64,000 nucleotides of DNA from Rhodospirillales bacterium. Lineage in GTDB: Bacteria; Pseudomonadota; Alphaproteobacteria; Rhodospirillales; Magnetospirillaceae. The stretch is taken from NCBI GenBank assembly GCA_019455065.1, contig JACFNC010000013.1:43886-107885 (forward strand). Direction: 5' to 3'. Below the pieces are notes generated by a model that worked only from the letters and a program-made list of their open reading frames with translations, searched no databases and was not told where the DNA came from. The position numbers were made by a program, and so were the translations under genes. Shown here piece after piece: positions 27,320-38,409 of this stretch (the first letter of the stretch is position 1; every line of letters starts with the position of its first letter).

Positions 27320-28093
27320 ATGCTGGATCTGTTCGATCTGACCGGAAAGGTCGCCATCATCACCGGGTCAAGCCGCGGCATCGGCCGGTCGATCGCCGAG
27401 TGCATGGCGAAGGCCGGGGCCAAGGTGGTGATTTCCAGCCGCAAGGCCGAGGCCTGCGAGGCGGTGGCGGCCGCGATCCGAGAGGCGGGCGGTGAAGCCA
27501 TCGCCATCCCCTGCAACGTCTCGCACCGCGAGCAGCTTCAGGCCCTCGTTGACGGCGCCGTCGAAACTTGGGGGCGTATCGACGTCCTGGTGTGCAATGC
27601 GGCGGTCAATCCGTATTACGGCCCGATGGCCAAGATGCCCGACGACGCCTACGACAAGATCATGAACAGCAATGTCAAAAGCAATTTCTGGCTGTGCAAC
27701 ATGGCGGCACCGCACATCGTGGCGTCCGGCGGCGGCAGCATCCTGATCGTCTCCAGCATCGGCGGCGACCAGGGCAGCGCCACGCTCGGCGTCTACGGCA
27801 TTTCCAAGGCCGCGGACTTCGCGCTCACCCGCAACCTCGCCATCGAGTGGGGCCCGCAGGGCATCCGTGCCAATTGCATCGCCCCGGGGCTGATCAAGAC
27901 CGACTTCTCGCGCGCCCTTTGGGAGAACGAAAAGCTGGCGCGCGCCGTGGAACAGGGAACCCCGGTGCGCCGCATGGGCGTGCCCGAGGATATCGGGGGC
28001 GTCGCGGTGTTCCTGGCTTCGCGGGCCGCGGCCTACGTTACCGGCCAGGTGCTGGTCGTGGACGGCGGCGTCACGGTCAAGGAACCCGCTTGA
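27320..28093 (+). CDS. Short-chain dehydrogenase/reductase
   Basis: This 257-residue classical SDR has TGSSRGIG for NAD(P) binding, NAAVNPYYG, the catalytic Ser in LIVSSIGG, YGISK, and the C-terminal GQVLVVDGG. The start is the ATG at 27320, after GAGGGGAAC. It heads a plus-strand unit with the thiolase and FadB-like genes, so it probably oxidises or reduces a hydroxyl/keto group on a CoA-bound intermediate. Confidence 0.9.
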   Translation: MLDLFDLTGKVAIITGSSRGIGRSIAECMAKAGAKVVISSRKAEACEAVAAAIREAGGEAIAIPCNVSHREQLQALVDGAVETWGRIDVLVCNAAVNPYYGPMAKMPDDAYDKIMNSNVKSNFWLCNMAAPHIVASGGGSILIVSSIGGDQGSATLGVYGISKAADFALTRNLAIEWGPQGIRANCIAPGLIKTDFSRALWENEKLARAVEQGTPVRRMGVPEDIGGVAVFLASRAAAYVTGQVLVVDGGVTVKEPA

Positions 28094-28165
28094 TCCGGAC
28101 GGCTTACCGAAGTCTCATGGCACGAACGCACCAGCCTGCCGGCCGCGGGCCGCTAAGAGGATGAC

Positions 28166-29371
<1,206 letters not shown>

Positions 29372-29381
29372 GGACCTGACC

Positions 29382-31538
29382 ATGACCGTATTCCAGTGGC
29401 ACCGCGACGATGCCGGCATCGTCACCCTCACCATGGATGCGCCGGGGCAATCGGCGAACACCATGAACGGCGCCTTCCGCGCCGACCTGGGCGCCGCCGT
29501 CGAAAGGCTGCGCGGCGAAAGGGAAGCCGTGCGCGGCGTCATCGTCACCTCGGCCAAGGATTCCTTCCTGGCTGGCGGCGACCTCGACGAGTTGCTCACT
29601 TTCGGCCCCGAACAGGCCGACGCCTTCTTCGCGTCCCTCGAACAGATGAAGGGCTGGCTGCGCGAGTTGGAGACCTTTGGCTTTCCCGTGGTGGCCGCCC
29701 TCAACGGGACCGCACTCGGCGGCGGCTGGGAGATCGCCCTGGCCTGCCACCATCGCATCGCCATCGATTCTCCAAGAAGCCGATTCGGCCTGCCGGAAGT
29801 CACCCTCGGCCTGATGCCGGGCGCCGGCGGCGTCACGAGAATGGTCCGCCTGCTCGGCTTGCAGGAGGCGATGCCCTACCTGATGGAGGGCAAGCAGGTG
29901 AAGCCGGCGGACGCTCTGAAGGCCGGGCTGGTCCAGGACCTCGCCGTCGACGCCGCGGACATGATGGCCAAGGCCAGGGCCTGGATCGCGGCCAATCCCG
30001 CGCCGCGCCAACCCTGGGACCGCGACAACTACCGGATGCCGGGCGGCCTGCCGTCCAGCCCCAAGGTCGCCGGCCTTCTCACCGTCGCTCCGGCGATGCT
30101 GCGCGACAAAACCAAGGGATGCTATCCGGCGCCGGAGGCGATCCTCGCTTCGGCGGTCGAGGGGGCGAGGGTCGCCTTCGATACCGCCTGCCGCATCGAA
30201 TCGCGCTACATGACCAGCCTTACGGTCGGCCCGGTCGCCAAGAACATGATCACCGCCTTCTGGCAGCAGATGCGGGCCCTGAAGTCGGGCGTCAGCCGGC
30301 CCGCCGGCGTCCCCTCGTGGCGGGCCGCACAGGTCGGCGTGCTGGGCGCCGGCATGATGGGTTCCGGCATCGCCTACGCGGCGGCCAGCAAGGGCCTGCC
30401 GGTCGTGCTCAAGGACGTCAGTCTGGAGGCGGCCGAGAAGGGCAAGGGCTACAGTCGCGCCCTTCTGGAAAAAAGCGTCGAGCGCGGCCGGCTCACCACC
30501 GAGGCGATGAACAAGACGCTTAACTTGATCCGGCCCACGGTGGACGCCGCCGACCTTGCCGGCTGCGACCTGATTATCGAGGCTGTCTTCGAGAGCGTCG
30601 AGCTCAAGGCGCGTGTCACCGCCGAGGCCGAGGCGCTACTCGGCCCCGACGCCATCATGGCCTCCAACACCTCGACGCTGCCGATATCGAAGCTCGCGGA
30701 TGCCTCGAAGCGCCCCGCGAATTTCATCGGCCTGCACTTCTTCTCGCCGGTCGACAAGATGCAGCTGGTGGAGATCGTCGTCGGGCGCCAGACCTCGCCC
30801 GAGACCTTGGCGCGCGCCTTCGACTTCGTACTCCAGATCGGCAAGCTGCCGATCGTCGTCAACGACAGCCGCGGCTTCTTCACCAGCCGGGTGTTCACCG
30901 CGTTCGTGATGGAGGGCATCGTCATGCTGGGCGAGGGGCGGCCGCCGGCGGCCATCGAGAATGCCGCCCTGATGGCCGGCATGCCGGTCGGCCCGCTGGC
31001 CATCTCGGACGAAATCTCCCTCAGCCTCTATGCCGCCATCGCCGCCCAGAACAAGGCCGGCGTCGAGGCCGAGGGCGGGGTCTACGTGCGGCACCCGGGA
31101 GAGGACGTGGTCGAACGCATGGTCGGCGAGTTCAAGCGCCCGGGCAAGGCGGCGGGTGCGGGGTTTTACGAATATCCCAAGGACGGACGCAAGCACCTGT
31201 GGCCGGGCCTCGCCCAGCACTATCCCGTGGCAGCCGAAGAGGCGCCCTTCGACGACCTGCGCGACCGCATCCTCTACATCCAGGCGATCGAGGCGGTCCG
31301 CTGCTACGAAGAGGGCGTGCTCCGCTCGGTGGGCGACGCCAATCTGGGCTCCATCTTCGGGATCGGCTTCCCCGGCTGGACGGGCGGGGTTCTACAATTC
31401 ATCAACCACGTCGGCCCGGCCGCCTTCGTCGCCCGCGCCCGCCAGTTGGCCGAACGCTACGGCATACGATTCGAATCCCCGCAACGGCTGATCGAGATGG
31501 CCGAAACCGGTGCGCGCTTCACCAACGAGGCGGCGTAA
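29382..31538 (+). CDS. fadB: Bifunctional enoyl-CoA hydratase / 3-hydroxyacyl-CoA dehydrogenase, FadB-like
   Basis: This 718-residue multifunctional beta-oxidation enzyme has an N-terminal crotonase domain (about 1-190; oxyanion-hole region LAGGDLDELL and GLPEVTLGLMPGAGG) and a central NAD-binding domain with VGVLGAGMMGSGIAYAAASK near residue 315. The active-site region is FIGLHFFSPVDKMQLVEIV, followed by two C-terminal helical domains. With the upstream thiolase it can turn an enoyl-CoA into acyl-CoA plus acetyl-CoA. Confidence 0.93.
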   Translation: MTVFQWHRDDAGIVTLTMDAPGQSANTMNGAFRADLGAAVERLRGEREAVRGVIVTSAKDSFLAGGDLDELLTFGPEQADAFFASLEQMKGWLRELETFGFPVVAALNGTALGGGWEIALACHHRIAIDSPRSRFGLPEVTLGLMPGAGGVTRMVRLLGLQEAMPYLMEGKQVKPADALKAGLVQDLAVDAADMMAKARAWIAANPAPRQPWDRDNYRMPGGLPSSPKVAGLLTVAPAMLRDKTKGCYPAPEAILASAVEGARVAFDTACRIESRYMTSLTVGPVAKNMITAFWQQMRALKSGVSRPAGVPSWRAAQVGVLGAGMMGSGIAYAAASKGLPVVLKDVSLEAAEKGKGYSRALLEKSVERGRLTTEAMNKTLNLIRPTVDAADLAGCDLIIEAVFESVELKARVTAEAEALLGPDAIMASNTSTLPISKLADASKRPANFIGLHFFSPVDKMQLVEIVVGRQTSPETLARAFDFVLQIGKLPIVVNDSRGFFTSRVFTAFVMEGIVMLGEGRPPAAIENAALMAGMPVGPLAISDEISLSLYAAIAAQNKAGVEAEGGVYVRHPGEDVVERMVGEFKRPGKAAGAGFYEYPKDGRKHLWPGLAQHYPVAAEEAPFDDLRDRILYIQAIEAVRCYEEGVLRSVGDANLGSIFGIGFPGWTGGVLQFINHVGPAAFVARARQLAERYGIRFESPQRLIEMAETGARFTNEAA

Positions 31539-31544
31539 AGGTAG

Positions 31545-31580
31545 CCAACCACCCTTCTCCCGCCGGGAGAGGGTGGTTGG
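31545..31580 (+). terminator. Long hairpin after the fadA-fadB unit
   Basis: The arms CCAACCACCCT and AGGGTGGTTGG enclose a further CTCCC/GGGAG stem with a GCC loop and one bulged T. No T-run follows, so termination here may be weak or Rho-assisted. It lies between convergent units. Confidence 0.5.
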
Positions 31581-31598
31581 GTTAGGCGGCCAATTCGC

Positions 31599-31651
31599 GT
31601 CACCCCGGGCTTTGCCCGGGTATTCCTCGATCGCCGGGTCACGCCCGGCGA
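31599..31651. repeat. Dispersed two-hairpin repeat, copy D
   Basis: GTCACC begins the element. Hairpins are CCCGGGCTTTGCCCGGG (31604-31620) and TCGCCGGGTCACGCCCGGCG plus A (31631-31651). It lies between convergent genes, where it could also help end transcription. Confidence 0.6.
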
Positions 31652-31694
31652 TATCGCGAATGGCAACGCATTGCCAGCGCCGCCCGTAAGGCGG

Positions 31695-34061
31695 TCAGCA
31701 ACCCTCTTCCAGCGCCGGAGCGCGAAGGCCCAGCCGCTCTTCGCGCCGCCGGAACAGGCAGGCGATGGCCGGTAACAGCACCACTGCCCCCAGCATGTTC
31801 CACAAGAACATGAAGGTCAGCAGGATGCCCATGTCGGCCTGGAACTTGATCGGCGACCACGCCCAGGTGCCGACGCCGATGGCCAGCGTGGCTCCGGTCA
31901 GGATCACCGCCTTCCCCGTGCTGCGCAGCGTCTGCAGATAGGCGTCGATCAGCGGCAGTCCCTCTTTCAGGAAACCTTCCAGGCGGCTGTAGATGTAGAT
32001 GCCGTAATCCACGCCGATGCCCACGCCCAGCGCGATCACCGGCAGGGTTGCCACCTTTACGCCGATTCCCAGGAAGGTCATCAGCGCCTGGCAGAGCGCC
32101 GAGGTGAGGGCGAGGGGAAGCACGATGCTGAACAACGCCACCCACGAGCGGAAGGTGGCGAGCACCAACAGGCCGACCACCAGATAGACCCAGGCCAGCA
32201 TCTCGTACTGGGCGGTGGCGATGACGCTGTTGGTGGCCGCCTCGATTCCGGCATTGCCGGCGGCGAGCAGGAAACGGACTTCGGCGGTGTCATGTTCGGC
32301 GGCGAATGCCTCGACGGTGTCGACGACGCGCTGAAGGGTTCCGGCCTTGTGGTCCTGCAGGTAGACGAGAATGGGAATCAGGCTGCATTCGCCGTTGATC
32401 ACCCCTGGCGGCGCCGCCACCGAGGCGGAGTCCATGACCTGCTGGTTGCTGGTCAGCGAGAAGAACTTGAGGCTTCCCTCGTTGCGCGCCGAGATGATCA
32501 TCCTGGCGACATTGGCCAGCGACGCCACCGACTGCACCTCCGGCATGTTCTCGAGGCGCCATTGGAGCTGATCGACGCGATAGACGGCGTCGGTGGCCGA
32601 ACAGCGCTGCGGCGCCGTCTTGGCCATCACCACCAGGATGTCGGTGCTGCTGGCGTAATGGTCGATGAGGAACTGGTTGTCGCGGTTGTAGCGCGAATCC
32701 GCCCGCAGTTCCGGGGCGCCCCGGTCGAGGTCGCCGATCTGCAGGTCGCGGCCCTGCCAGAGTCCGCCCGCGAACAGCAGCGCGGCGATGGCGGCGGTCG
32801 CCATCGCCGGCCGCCGGCGGGCGAAGGTGGCGAGTACCGACCACAGGGCGAACGGCTTGGCCTCGCCGGCGCCGCGCCAGCGTTTCAGCGAGCGGTCGCT
32901 GACGCCGAAATAGGAAAGCAGGATCGGCAACAGCATCAGGTTGGTGACGATCACCACCGCCACGCCCAGGCTTGCCCCGATGGCCAGCTCGCGGATCACC
33001 TGGATGTCGATGATCAGCAGGGTGGCGAAGCCGATTCCATCGCTGACAAGGGCGATGAGGCCGGGGACGTAAAGGGCGCGGAAGGCCCGCCTGGCCGCAT
33101 GCAGCCGGTTCGCGCCCCGGGCCAGTTCGTTCTTGACGGCGTTGACCACCTGCACCCCATGGCTGACGCCGATGGCGAACACCAGGAAGGGCACCAGCAT
33201 GGAGTAGGGATCGAGCCCGTAGCCCAGGGCGTTGAGCAGCCCCAACTGCCAGACGACGGCGATCGTCGAGCACATCACCACGGCGATCGAGCCGCGCAGG
33301 CAGCGGCCGAAGAACGCGAACAGGATGGCCAGCGTGATCACGAAGGCGAAGGCGAAGAAGTAGACGACCTTTTCCAGACCCTCGATGAGGTCCCCGACGA
33401 CCTTGGCGAACCCGGTGATGTGGATGCGGATCGCGCCCGTCTGGAACGGAGTCCTGATCTTGGTTTCGAGCGCATCAGACAACTCGGCGTAGCTCAGCTT
33501 TTCGCCGGTTTCCGGATCGACGTCGAGAATCGGGGCGTAGATGACGGCGGACTGGTGGTCGTTGGCGACCAGTCGGCCGATCTGGCCGGAGCGCGCGACG
33601 TTCCTGCGAACCGCCTCGACGGCACCGGGGCTGCCGTCATAGGCGTCGGAAATGACCGGACCGCCGGCGAACCCATCCTCGGTGACCTCCATCCAGCGGA
33701 CCGCCGGTGTCCACAGCGACTGCATGTTCGCGCGGTCGACACCCTTGACGAAAAAGGCTTCGTCGTTGATCTGCTTGAGCTTCTCCAGAAAATCTGCGGA
33801 ATAGATGTCGCCTTCGGTATTCTCGACGATGATGCGCACCACGTTGCCGAGCGCCCGCAAATCGTGCTTGTGGTCGAAGTAGTTGGCGATGAACGGGTGG
33901 TGGGCCGGAATCATCTTTTCGAAACTGGCATCCGGCCCAAGTCTGGTCGCCTGGTACGCAAGCAGGACGGTCACCAAGCCGACGAGGGCGACGACCGCGG
34001 CGCGCCATCCGAACAGCAGGCGTTCGACGATAGGCGCCCTATCTTGGGTGTCGTGCGTCAT
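31695..34061 (-). CDS. RND-superfamily transporter (MMPL-like)
   Basis: This 788-residue inner-membrane protein has two repeats, each with a large periplasmic loop and a block of about five to six helices, for example VVYFFAFAFVITLAILFAFF and later MLAWVYLVVGLLVLATF. Conserved loop motifs include FAIGVSHGVQVVNAVKNE and GVGIGVDYGIYIYSRLEG. It belongs to the predicted exporters related to MMPL and lipid-transport RND proteins rather than to drug-efflux AcrB. It ends an operon with YCF48-like, DUF1329 and DUF1302 genes. The start at 34061 abuts the upstream gene; an ATG at 34079 is also possible. Confidence 0.88.
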   Translation of the reverse strand: MTHDTQDRAPIVERLLFGWRAAVVALVGLVTVLLAYQATRLGPDASFEKMIPAHHPFIANYFDHKHDLRALGNVVRIIVENTEGDIYSADFLEKLKQINDEAFFVKGVDRANMQSLWTPAVRWMEVTEDGFAGGPVISDAYDGSPGAVEAVRRNVARSGQIGRLVANDHQSAVIYAPILDVDPETGEKLSYAELSDALETKIRTPFQTGAIRIHITGFAKVVGDLIEGLEKVVYFFAFAFVITLAILFAFFGRCLRGSIAVVMCSTIAVVWQLGLLNALGYGLDPYSMLVPFLVFAIGVSHGVQVVNAVKNELARGANRLHAARRAFRALYVPGLIALVSDGIGFATLLIIDIQVIRELAIGASLGVAVVIVTNLMLLPILLSYFGVSDRSLKRWRGAGEAKPFALWSVLATFARRRPAMATAAIAALLFAGGLWQGRDLQIGDLDRGAPELRADSRYNRDNQFLIDHYASSTDILVVMAKTAPQRCSATDAVYRVDQLQWRLENMPEVQSVASLANVARMIISARNEGSLKFFSLTSNQQVMDSASVAAPPGVINGECSLIPILVYLQDHKAGTLQRVVDTVEAFAAEHDTAEVRFLLAAGNAGIEAATNSVIATAQYEMLAWVYLVVGLLVLATFRSWVALFSIVLPLALTSALCQALMTFLGIGVKVATLPVIALGVGIGVDYGIYIYSRLEGFLKEGLPLIDAYLQTLRSTGKAVILTGATLAIGVGTWAWSPIKFQADMGILLTFMFLWNMLGAVVLLPAIACLFRRREERLGLRAPALEEGC

Positions 34062-34062
34062 C

Positions 34063-35160
34063 TCAGCACCCTCCAGCACTAACCAGTGGCGGCGTGATCC
34101 GCCGGACGCCGACGATTCCCACCGTAACCAAGCTGCCGTCCCGCGCCGGGAGCACCGCGGCGAACGGCGGGCCGGGGCGCTCCGTCAGCGGCGCGAGGGC
34201 ATCGCACCCGACGTGGCCAAGGCGCGCGGCGCCGCCCATGCCGACCAGAGCGTAACGGCCGCCGTCGAGAAAGGCGCCGCCGGCCAGTGTCTGTTCCGTT
34301 CCCGTCCGTATCTCCAGCCACCGGTCGCCGCCGTCGTCGGAAAGGAAGGCATGACCACGCAACCCGAACATCGCCACCGTCGTCGAGGCTGGGTCGGCGG
34401 CGATGTTGAAAAGGGTGCCGTTATAGGGAACATCGAGGCGTTCGAAGGCTTTCGCGCCGGCACTGCGGCGGAACGCCAGGCCACCTTCGCCGGCCAGATA
34501 GACGCGGCCCGCATCGCCGGTAACGGCGTAGAGGTTCAGGCCGTCCGGGTTTTCGAGCTGGTCAAACACGGCCCGCCAGGTGGCCCCGCCGTCGGTGGTC
34601 TCGAAGATCTGGCCGAGGGCACCGACCACGATCCCCCGCTCGGCGTCGGCGAACCAGACGTCAAGGAGCGCGCGGGTCGGCCCTTCGGCCATTGCCTGCT
34701 CGGCGTCCTCGGCGAAGAACTCCCAGACCTCGGCTTCCGGTCCGTCATCGGCCTCCGCCAGAAGCTGCTCGGCGCGCTCCCGGACCAGCCGGTTGAACAG
34801 GTTGCCGTCGGCTATCTTCTCCCACCCAGCGCCGCCGTCCACGGTCTTCAGGACGACGCCGCCATGGCCGACCGCCCAGCCCAACCGGGCGTCGACGAAA
34901 TGGACCCCGGTCAGCAGGGTACGGACCGGCGAGGGCGCCTGTCGCCATGTGACGCCTTCGTCATCGGACAGCACGATGTGCCCCCGCTCGCCCACCGCCA
35001 CCAGCCGGTCGCCGGCGCGCGCGACATCGAGGAGCAAACGCTTGGCCGCCAGGGGCGAAGGGATGGACGGACTGTTCAGCGGATCGACGGACGCGGGCGC
35101 GGCAAGCCCCGACCCCGCAAACGCCACGGCCAGTGCCGCGGACAGCAAAAAGGATCTCAT
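34063..35160 (-). CDS. YCF48/BNR-repeat beta-propeller periplasmic protein
   Basis: This 365-residue protein starts with a signal peptide (FLLSAALAVAFAGSGLAAP). It carries repeated beta-propeller blades of the YCF48/sortilin type, seen as VGERGHIVLSDDEGVTW, VGHGGVVLKTVDGGAGW and VGALGQIFETTDGGATW. It should be periplasmic and act as a scaffold or assembly factor. The same gene recurs beside RND, DUF1329 and DUF1302 genes in other proteobacteria, so it probably belongs to that envelope complex. The ATG at 35160 gives the cleanest signal peptide. Confidence 0.8.
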   Translation of the reverse strand: MRSFLLSAALAVAFAGSGLAAPASVDPLNSPSIPSPLAAKRLLLDVARAGDRLVAVGERGHIVLSDDEGVTWRQAPSPVRTLLTGVHFVDARLGWAVGHGGVVLKTVDGGAGWEKIADGNLFNRLVRERAEQLLAEADDGPEAEVWEFFAEDAEQAMAEGPTRALLDVWFADAERGIVVGALGQIFETTDGGATWRAVFDQLENPDGLNLYAVTGDAGRVYLAGEGGLAFRRSAGAKAFERLDVPYNGTLFNIAADPASTTVAMFGLRGHAFLSDDGGDRWLEIRTGTEQTLAGGAFLDGGRYALVGMGGAARLGHVGCDALAPLTERPGPPFAAVLPARDGSLVTVGIVGVRRITPPLVSAGGC

Positions 35161-35254
35161 GGTCGACATGCTCAGAGTGGCTGGCATCGCGCGCCGGAAC
35201 CGATCCGGCGAAGGCTGGGCCGGCCGGACGCCGTCGCGTCCGGCCGGTCTCTGG

Positions 35255-36622
35255 TCAGTGCAGGCTGAGCGCGCGCACGTTGGCCGGCGTGTAGAACGTC
35301 TCCGGCCGGGTCTGCTCGTGGTATTTCACCCCTTCGACGTCGAGGATGTTGGCCGTGCTGACGCCGGACAGCAGATCGCCGTGGAAATAGGTGCGTTGGA
35401 CGGTGCCGGGCAGGTCGTAGTGGTTCATCAGCGGGGCGATGCCGACCCGCCACAGGTTGCCGCGCCCGTCATAGGCGTCCGACAGGGCCGCCACCCAGGA
35501 GTCCTCGTCGAGATAGAAGCGGCGCTTGCCGTAGATATGCCGCTTGTCTCCCTTGAGTTCGGCCTCGACCACCCACACCCGGTGCAGTTCCCAGCGCAGA
35601 TAGTCGGGGTTGGGGTGGCCCACCGACAGGAGGGCGGTCGAATCCTCGAACTTCTGATTGGATCGGTAGTTGTTGTAGACGATCAGCTTTTCCTGCTTGC
35701 CCAACAGCTTCCAGTCATAGCGGTCGAGCGCGCCGTTGAAGAGATAGACGTCGTCGAAGGTCACCTGACCGGCCTGGCCCGAGACGGGCGTGTCGTAGGC
35801 GATCGTCGGGCCGCGGCGGACGCGGCGCTGGCCGGGAATGTACTGCCAGGCCTCGCGCGGATTGGCGACCTGGTTGAGGTATTCGACGACCATCAAAACC
35901 TCGCCCTTGCGGCGCAACGGCGCGTCGAACGACAGGATGACCTGGTAAAAGGTGTCGGTCTCCTTGTCGCGCGACACGTAGTAGGGGTACTGGTCCCAGT
36001 TCTTCTGTCCGCCGACGCTGGTCGTTCCGTTGGGGAAACGCGTCGGCGCCACTGTGTGGGCGTCCACGGTCTGGCCCTGCCAGCGCAACAGATGGTTCCA
36101 GATGGCTTCGGCGCCGTTCTTGGGTGCGGGGAACGGGATGCCGGCGATGGCGCCGGAGACGCTGTTGCCGTCGTCGACCAGCTTGGCGCGCGTGGCGTTG
36201 GCCTTGGTGTTGGCGTAGACCCAGTCGGGCGCCGCGTGCGTGCGGCGGCTCGGGTAAACGTCCATCCGCCAAGTCTGCGGGTATTTCTTGAAGAACGCCT
36301 TCACGCCTTCCGACAACTGGCCGTCGTACTTGGCGGCAGTGTCGGCGGTGATGGTGAACAAGGGCTTGTCGGCGGCGAAGGGATCCTTGCGGAAGCCGTC
36401 GGCGTCGATGCCGCCGCCCTCGGGTATGCCCCGCAAGCCGCCGGTCCAGGCGGGAATCGAGCCGCTGGCGTTGCCCGCCTTTTCGGCGCCCATGGGGGTG
36501 AGGTCGGCTCCCAGACGCGCGGCTTCCTGCTCGGACACCGCCGCAACGGCCGCCGAGGCGGCGACGGCGAAGGCCGCGCCGACGGCGATCCCGCCGAATT
36601 TCGAGATGAGGTTCCTGGACAC
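35255..36622 (-). CDS. DUF1329 periplasmic/outer-membrane lipoprotein-sorting-like protein
   Basis: This 455-residue exported protein has a signal peptide ending SAAVAAV. The DUF1329 fold is recognised from AARLGADLTPMGAEKAGN, GSIPAWTGG and the repeated tyrosine/tryptophan-rich strands of its LolA-like beta-fold (YIPGQRRVRRGP, YDWKLLGKQE). It is the standard partner of DUF1302 outer-membrane proteins. A role in moving a hydrophobic compound across the periplasm is likely but not shown by the sequence alone. Confidence 0.86.
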   Translation of the reverse strand: MSRNLISKFGGIAVGAAFAVAASAAVAAVSEQEAARLGADLTPMGAEKAGNASGSIPAWTGGLRGIPEGGGIDADGFRKDPFAADKPLFTITADTAAKYDGQLSEGVKAFFKKYPQTWRMDVYPSRRTHAAPDWVYANTKANATRAKLVDDGNSVSGAIAGIPFPAPKNGAEAIWNHLLRWQGQTVDAHTVAPTRFPNGTTSVGGQKNWDQYPYYVSRDKETDTFYQVILSFDAPLRRKGEVLMVVEYLNQVANPREAWQYIPGQRRVRRGPTIAYDTPVSGQAGQVTFDDVYLFNGALDRYDWKLLGKQEKLIVYNNYRSNQKFEDSTALLSVGHPNPDYLRWELHRVWVVEAELKGDKRHIYGKRRFYLDEDSWVAALSDAYDGRGNLWRVGIAPLMNHYDLPGTVQRTYFHGDLLSGVSTANILDVEGVKYHEQTRPETFYTPANVRALSLH

Positions 36623-36650
36623 GGACGTTCTCCCTGATTTCTTCGTCTTG

Positions 36651-38276
36651 TCAGAAGCGGTATTTGAGGATCAGCGACAGGAAATCGCGATCCGCGTTGA
36701 GATGGGCGAGCTCGAGCTTCGCCCCGCCGATGTCGCTGGGGTTCGTCAGGTAGTTCGTGTAGCGAAGCTCGGCGGAATACTGGTTGTAGGTGAGCTCGGC
36801 GGCGAGGCTGAGCTGCTTGACCCCCTCGGTGAAGGTGAAGGGGACCGCTGACTTGCCCCTGACGTCCTGGCGATAGGTCGAGCCCACCGTCAGGTTGACG
36901 CCCTGGTAGACGTTGTACCACTCGCCCTTGACCGAGGCGATGAAGCCCCAGGCGCTGCGGTCGTTGTCCAGGGCCTCCTCGGTCGAGCGGTTGACCAGCC
37001 GCCGGGGGTCGTCGATGCCGACCACGTAGTTCCAGCCGACCTCGCCGATGAAACTGAGGTTGTCCCACATCGAGGACGGGCCGAAGACGTGGATGACCGA
37101 CGCCTGCGCCTGCACGGTGCGCGCCGGCGCGTAGTAGAAGGCGCCGGGGATGGCAAGCTGCACCGGCTGGCCGTCGCGGTAGTTGACCTCGCCGCTGACG
37201 TTGGTGTCGCCGATCGTCGTGCCGAAGCTGGCGCCGTAGAGTTTGACGTCCTCGAAATAGTCGATGACCAGCCGCGGCCCGAACACGGCGGGCAGCAGCT
37301 GCACGGACGGCAGCGTGTCGTCGTAGTTGATGTGGTAGAGACCGAACTCGGTGCTGTTCAGCCAGTCCGCCAGATAGCGTACCGCGACGCCGTAGCCCTG
37401 TTCGTTGTCGGGTTCCTGCGACACCACCGGCAGCCGCGCGAAAATTCCGGGGCCGACCGGGATGAGCACGCGCTCGGCGCCCTCGCCCACGAAGTCGGCG
37501 GTGCCCATGTAGCTGCCGGGCGCGTCGATGCGGCTGCGCTGGTAACCCCAGCGGTAGTAGCCCTCGAGGCTGAGGCTGGGCGTGAGGGTGAGCAGGGCGC
37601 GCGCCGACTCCTGCGGCAGGAACGCTTCCTTCAACTCGGTGCCGGGGATGTTCAGCTTCGAAACGTCGAGCGGGTTCTGGGCGGCCGAGATGCCGCCGTG
37701 CAGGAACATGCTCTCGCCCCAGCTGATGACCTGGCGGCCCGCGCGTAGCGACAAATTCGAGTCGCTGGGCAGGTTGAAGTCCGTGTAGACGAAGGCGTCG
37801 AGGATCTCGGCCCGCTTCTTGTGGTAGTCCTCGACGGCGTCCGAGAAGGTGGCGCAGCTGCCCGTGGCGCGGTTGCAGGTGCCGGTGGTGCTGGCGTTGC
37901 CGGACGCCGGATCGCCGGCGTAGACGAAGTCGTACCAGGCCCGGCCGCGCACGAACACGCCGCCGTAGTCCTGGTGATTGAGGTTCAGGTCGGTGACCGC
38001 TGTGAAGCGGTTCGTGGTCAGGTCGCCCTTGTCGAAGTTGCGGTTACCGTCGTCGGCGTTGGGGCCGATGATGGGATTGCCGGTCAGCAGCACGGCGCTC
38101 GGGCTTTCCATGCGGCGGGCGACGCTGTAGGCCAACGTGGTGTCGAGGTCGAGCGACAGGCCGTCGCCGTTGTTCCATTCCAACGCATGCGCGCCGAGGG
38201 GCGCGAGAAGCGGAAAGGCGGCAGCGGCCAGGCTGGTCGCGACCTTGCCGGGGCGCTGGTGAAGACGCTGTTTCAT
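36651..38276 (-). CDS. DUF1302 outer-membrane beta-barrel protein
   Basis: This 541-residue protein has a signal peptide (LAAAAFPLLAPLGAHA). A long run of alternating beta-strands ends in a terminal aromatic, ILKYRF, the classic outer-membrane assembly signal. DUF1302 landmarks include RAGRQVISWGESMFLHGG and the ELKEAFLPQESA stretch. It is the first gene of the RND operon. With divergent nitronate-monooxygenase-like and upstream beta-oxidation genes, it probably serves entry of the hydrophobic growth substrate. Confidence 0.86.
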   Translation of the reverse strand: MKQRLHQRPGKVATSLAAAAFPLLAPLGAHALEWNNGDGLSLDLDTTLAYSVARRMESPSAVLLTGNPIIGPNADDGNRNFDKGDLTTNRFTAVTDLNLNHQDYGGVFVRGRAWYDFVYAGDPASGNASTTGTCNRATGSCATFSDAVEDYHKKRAEILDAFVYTDFNLPSDSNLSLRAGRQVISWGESMFLHGGISAAQNPLDVSKLNIPGTELKEAFLPQESARALLTLTPSLSLEGYYRWGYQRSRIDAPGSYMGTADFVGEGAERVLIPVGPGIFARLPVVSQEPDNEQGYGVAVRYLADWLNSTEFGLYHINYDDTLPSVQLLPAVFGPRLVIDYFEDVKLYGASFGTTIGDTNVSGEVNYRDGQPVQLAIPGAFYYAPARTVQAQASVIHVFGPSSMWDNLSFIGEVGWNYVVGIDDPRRLVNRSTEEALDNDRSAWGFIASVKGEWYNVYQGVNLTVGSTYRQDVRGKSAVPFTFTEGVKQLSLAAELTYNQYSAELRYTNYLTNPSDIGGAKLELAHLNADRDFLSLILKYRF

Positions 38277-38409
38277 CGAATGTGATCCCCCCTGACCGTG
38301 TCGTTTTTTGCCGGCGTTCTTGAATGGGCGCCTCGTCCGTCGTCACGGCTGAAATCGGCGCATCGGCGCGCCGCCCGTTCTCCGGCTGCGGTCACTATCG
38401 CTTTACTAG

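Noticed and set aside
32292..34082. Long plus-strand frame opposite the RND transporter
   Set aside because: The minus-strand RND protein has clear membrane topology and motifs; the opposite frame is a polar, Asp/Gly-rich shadow.
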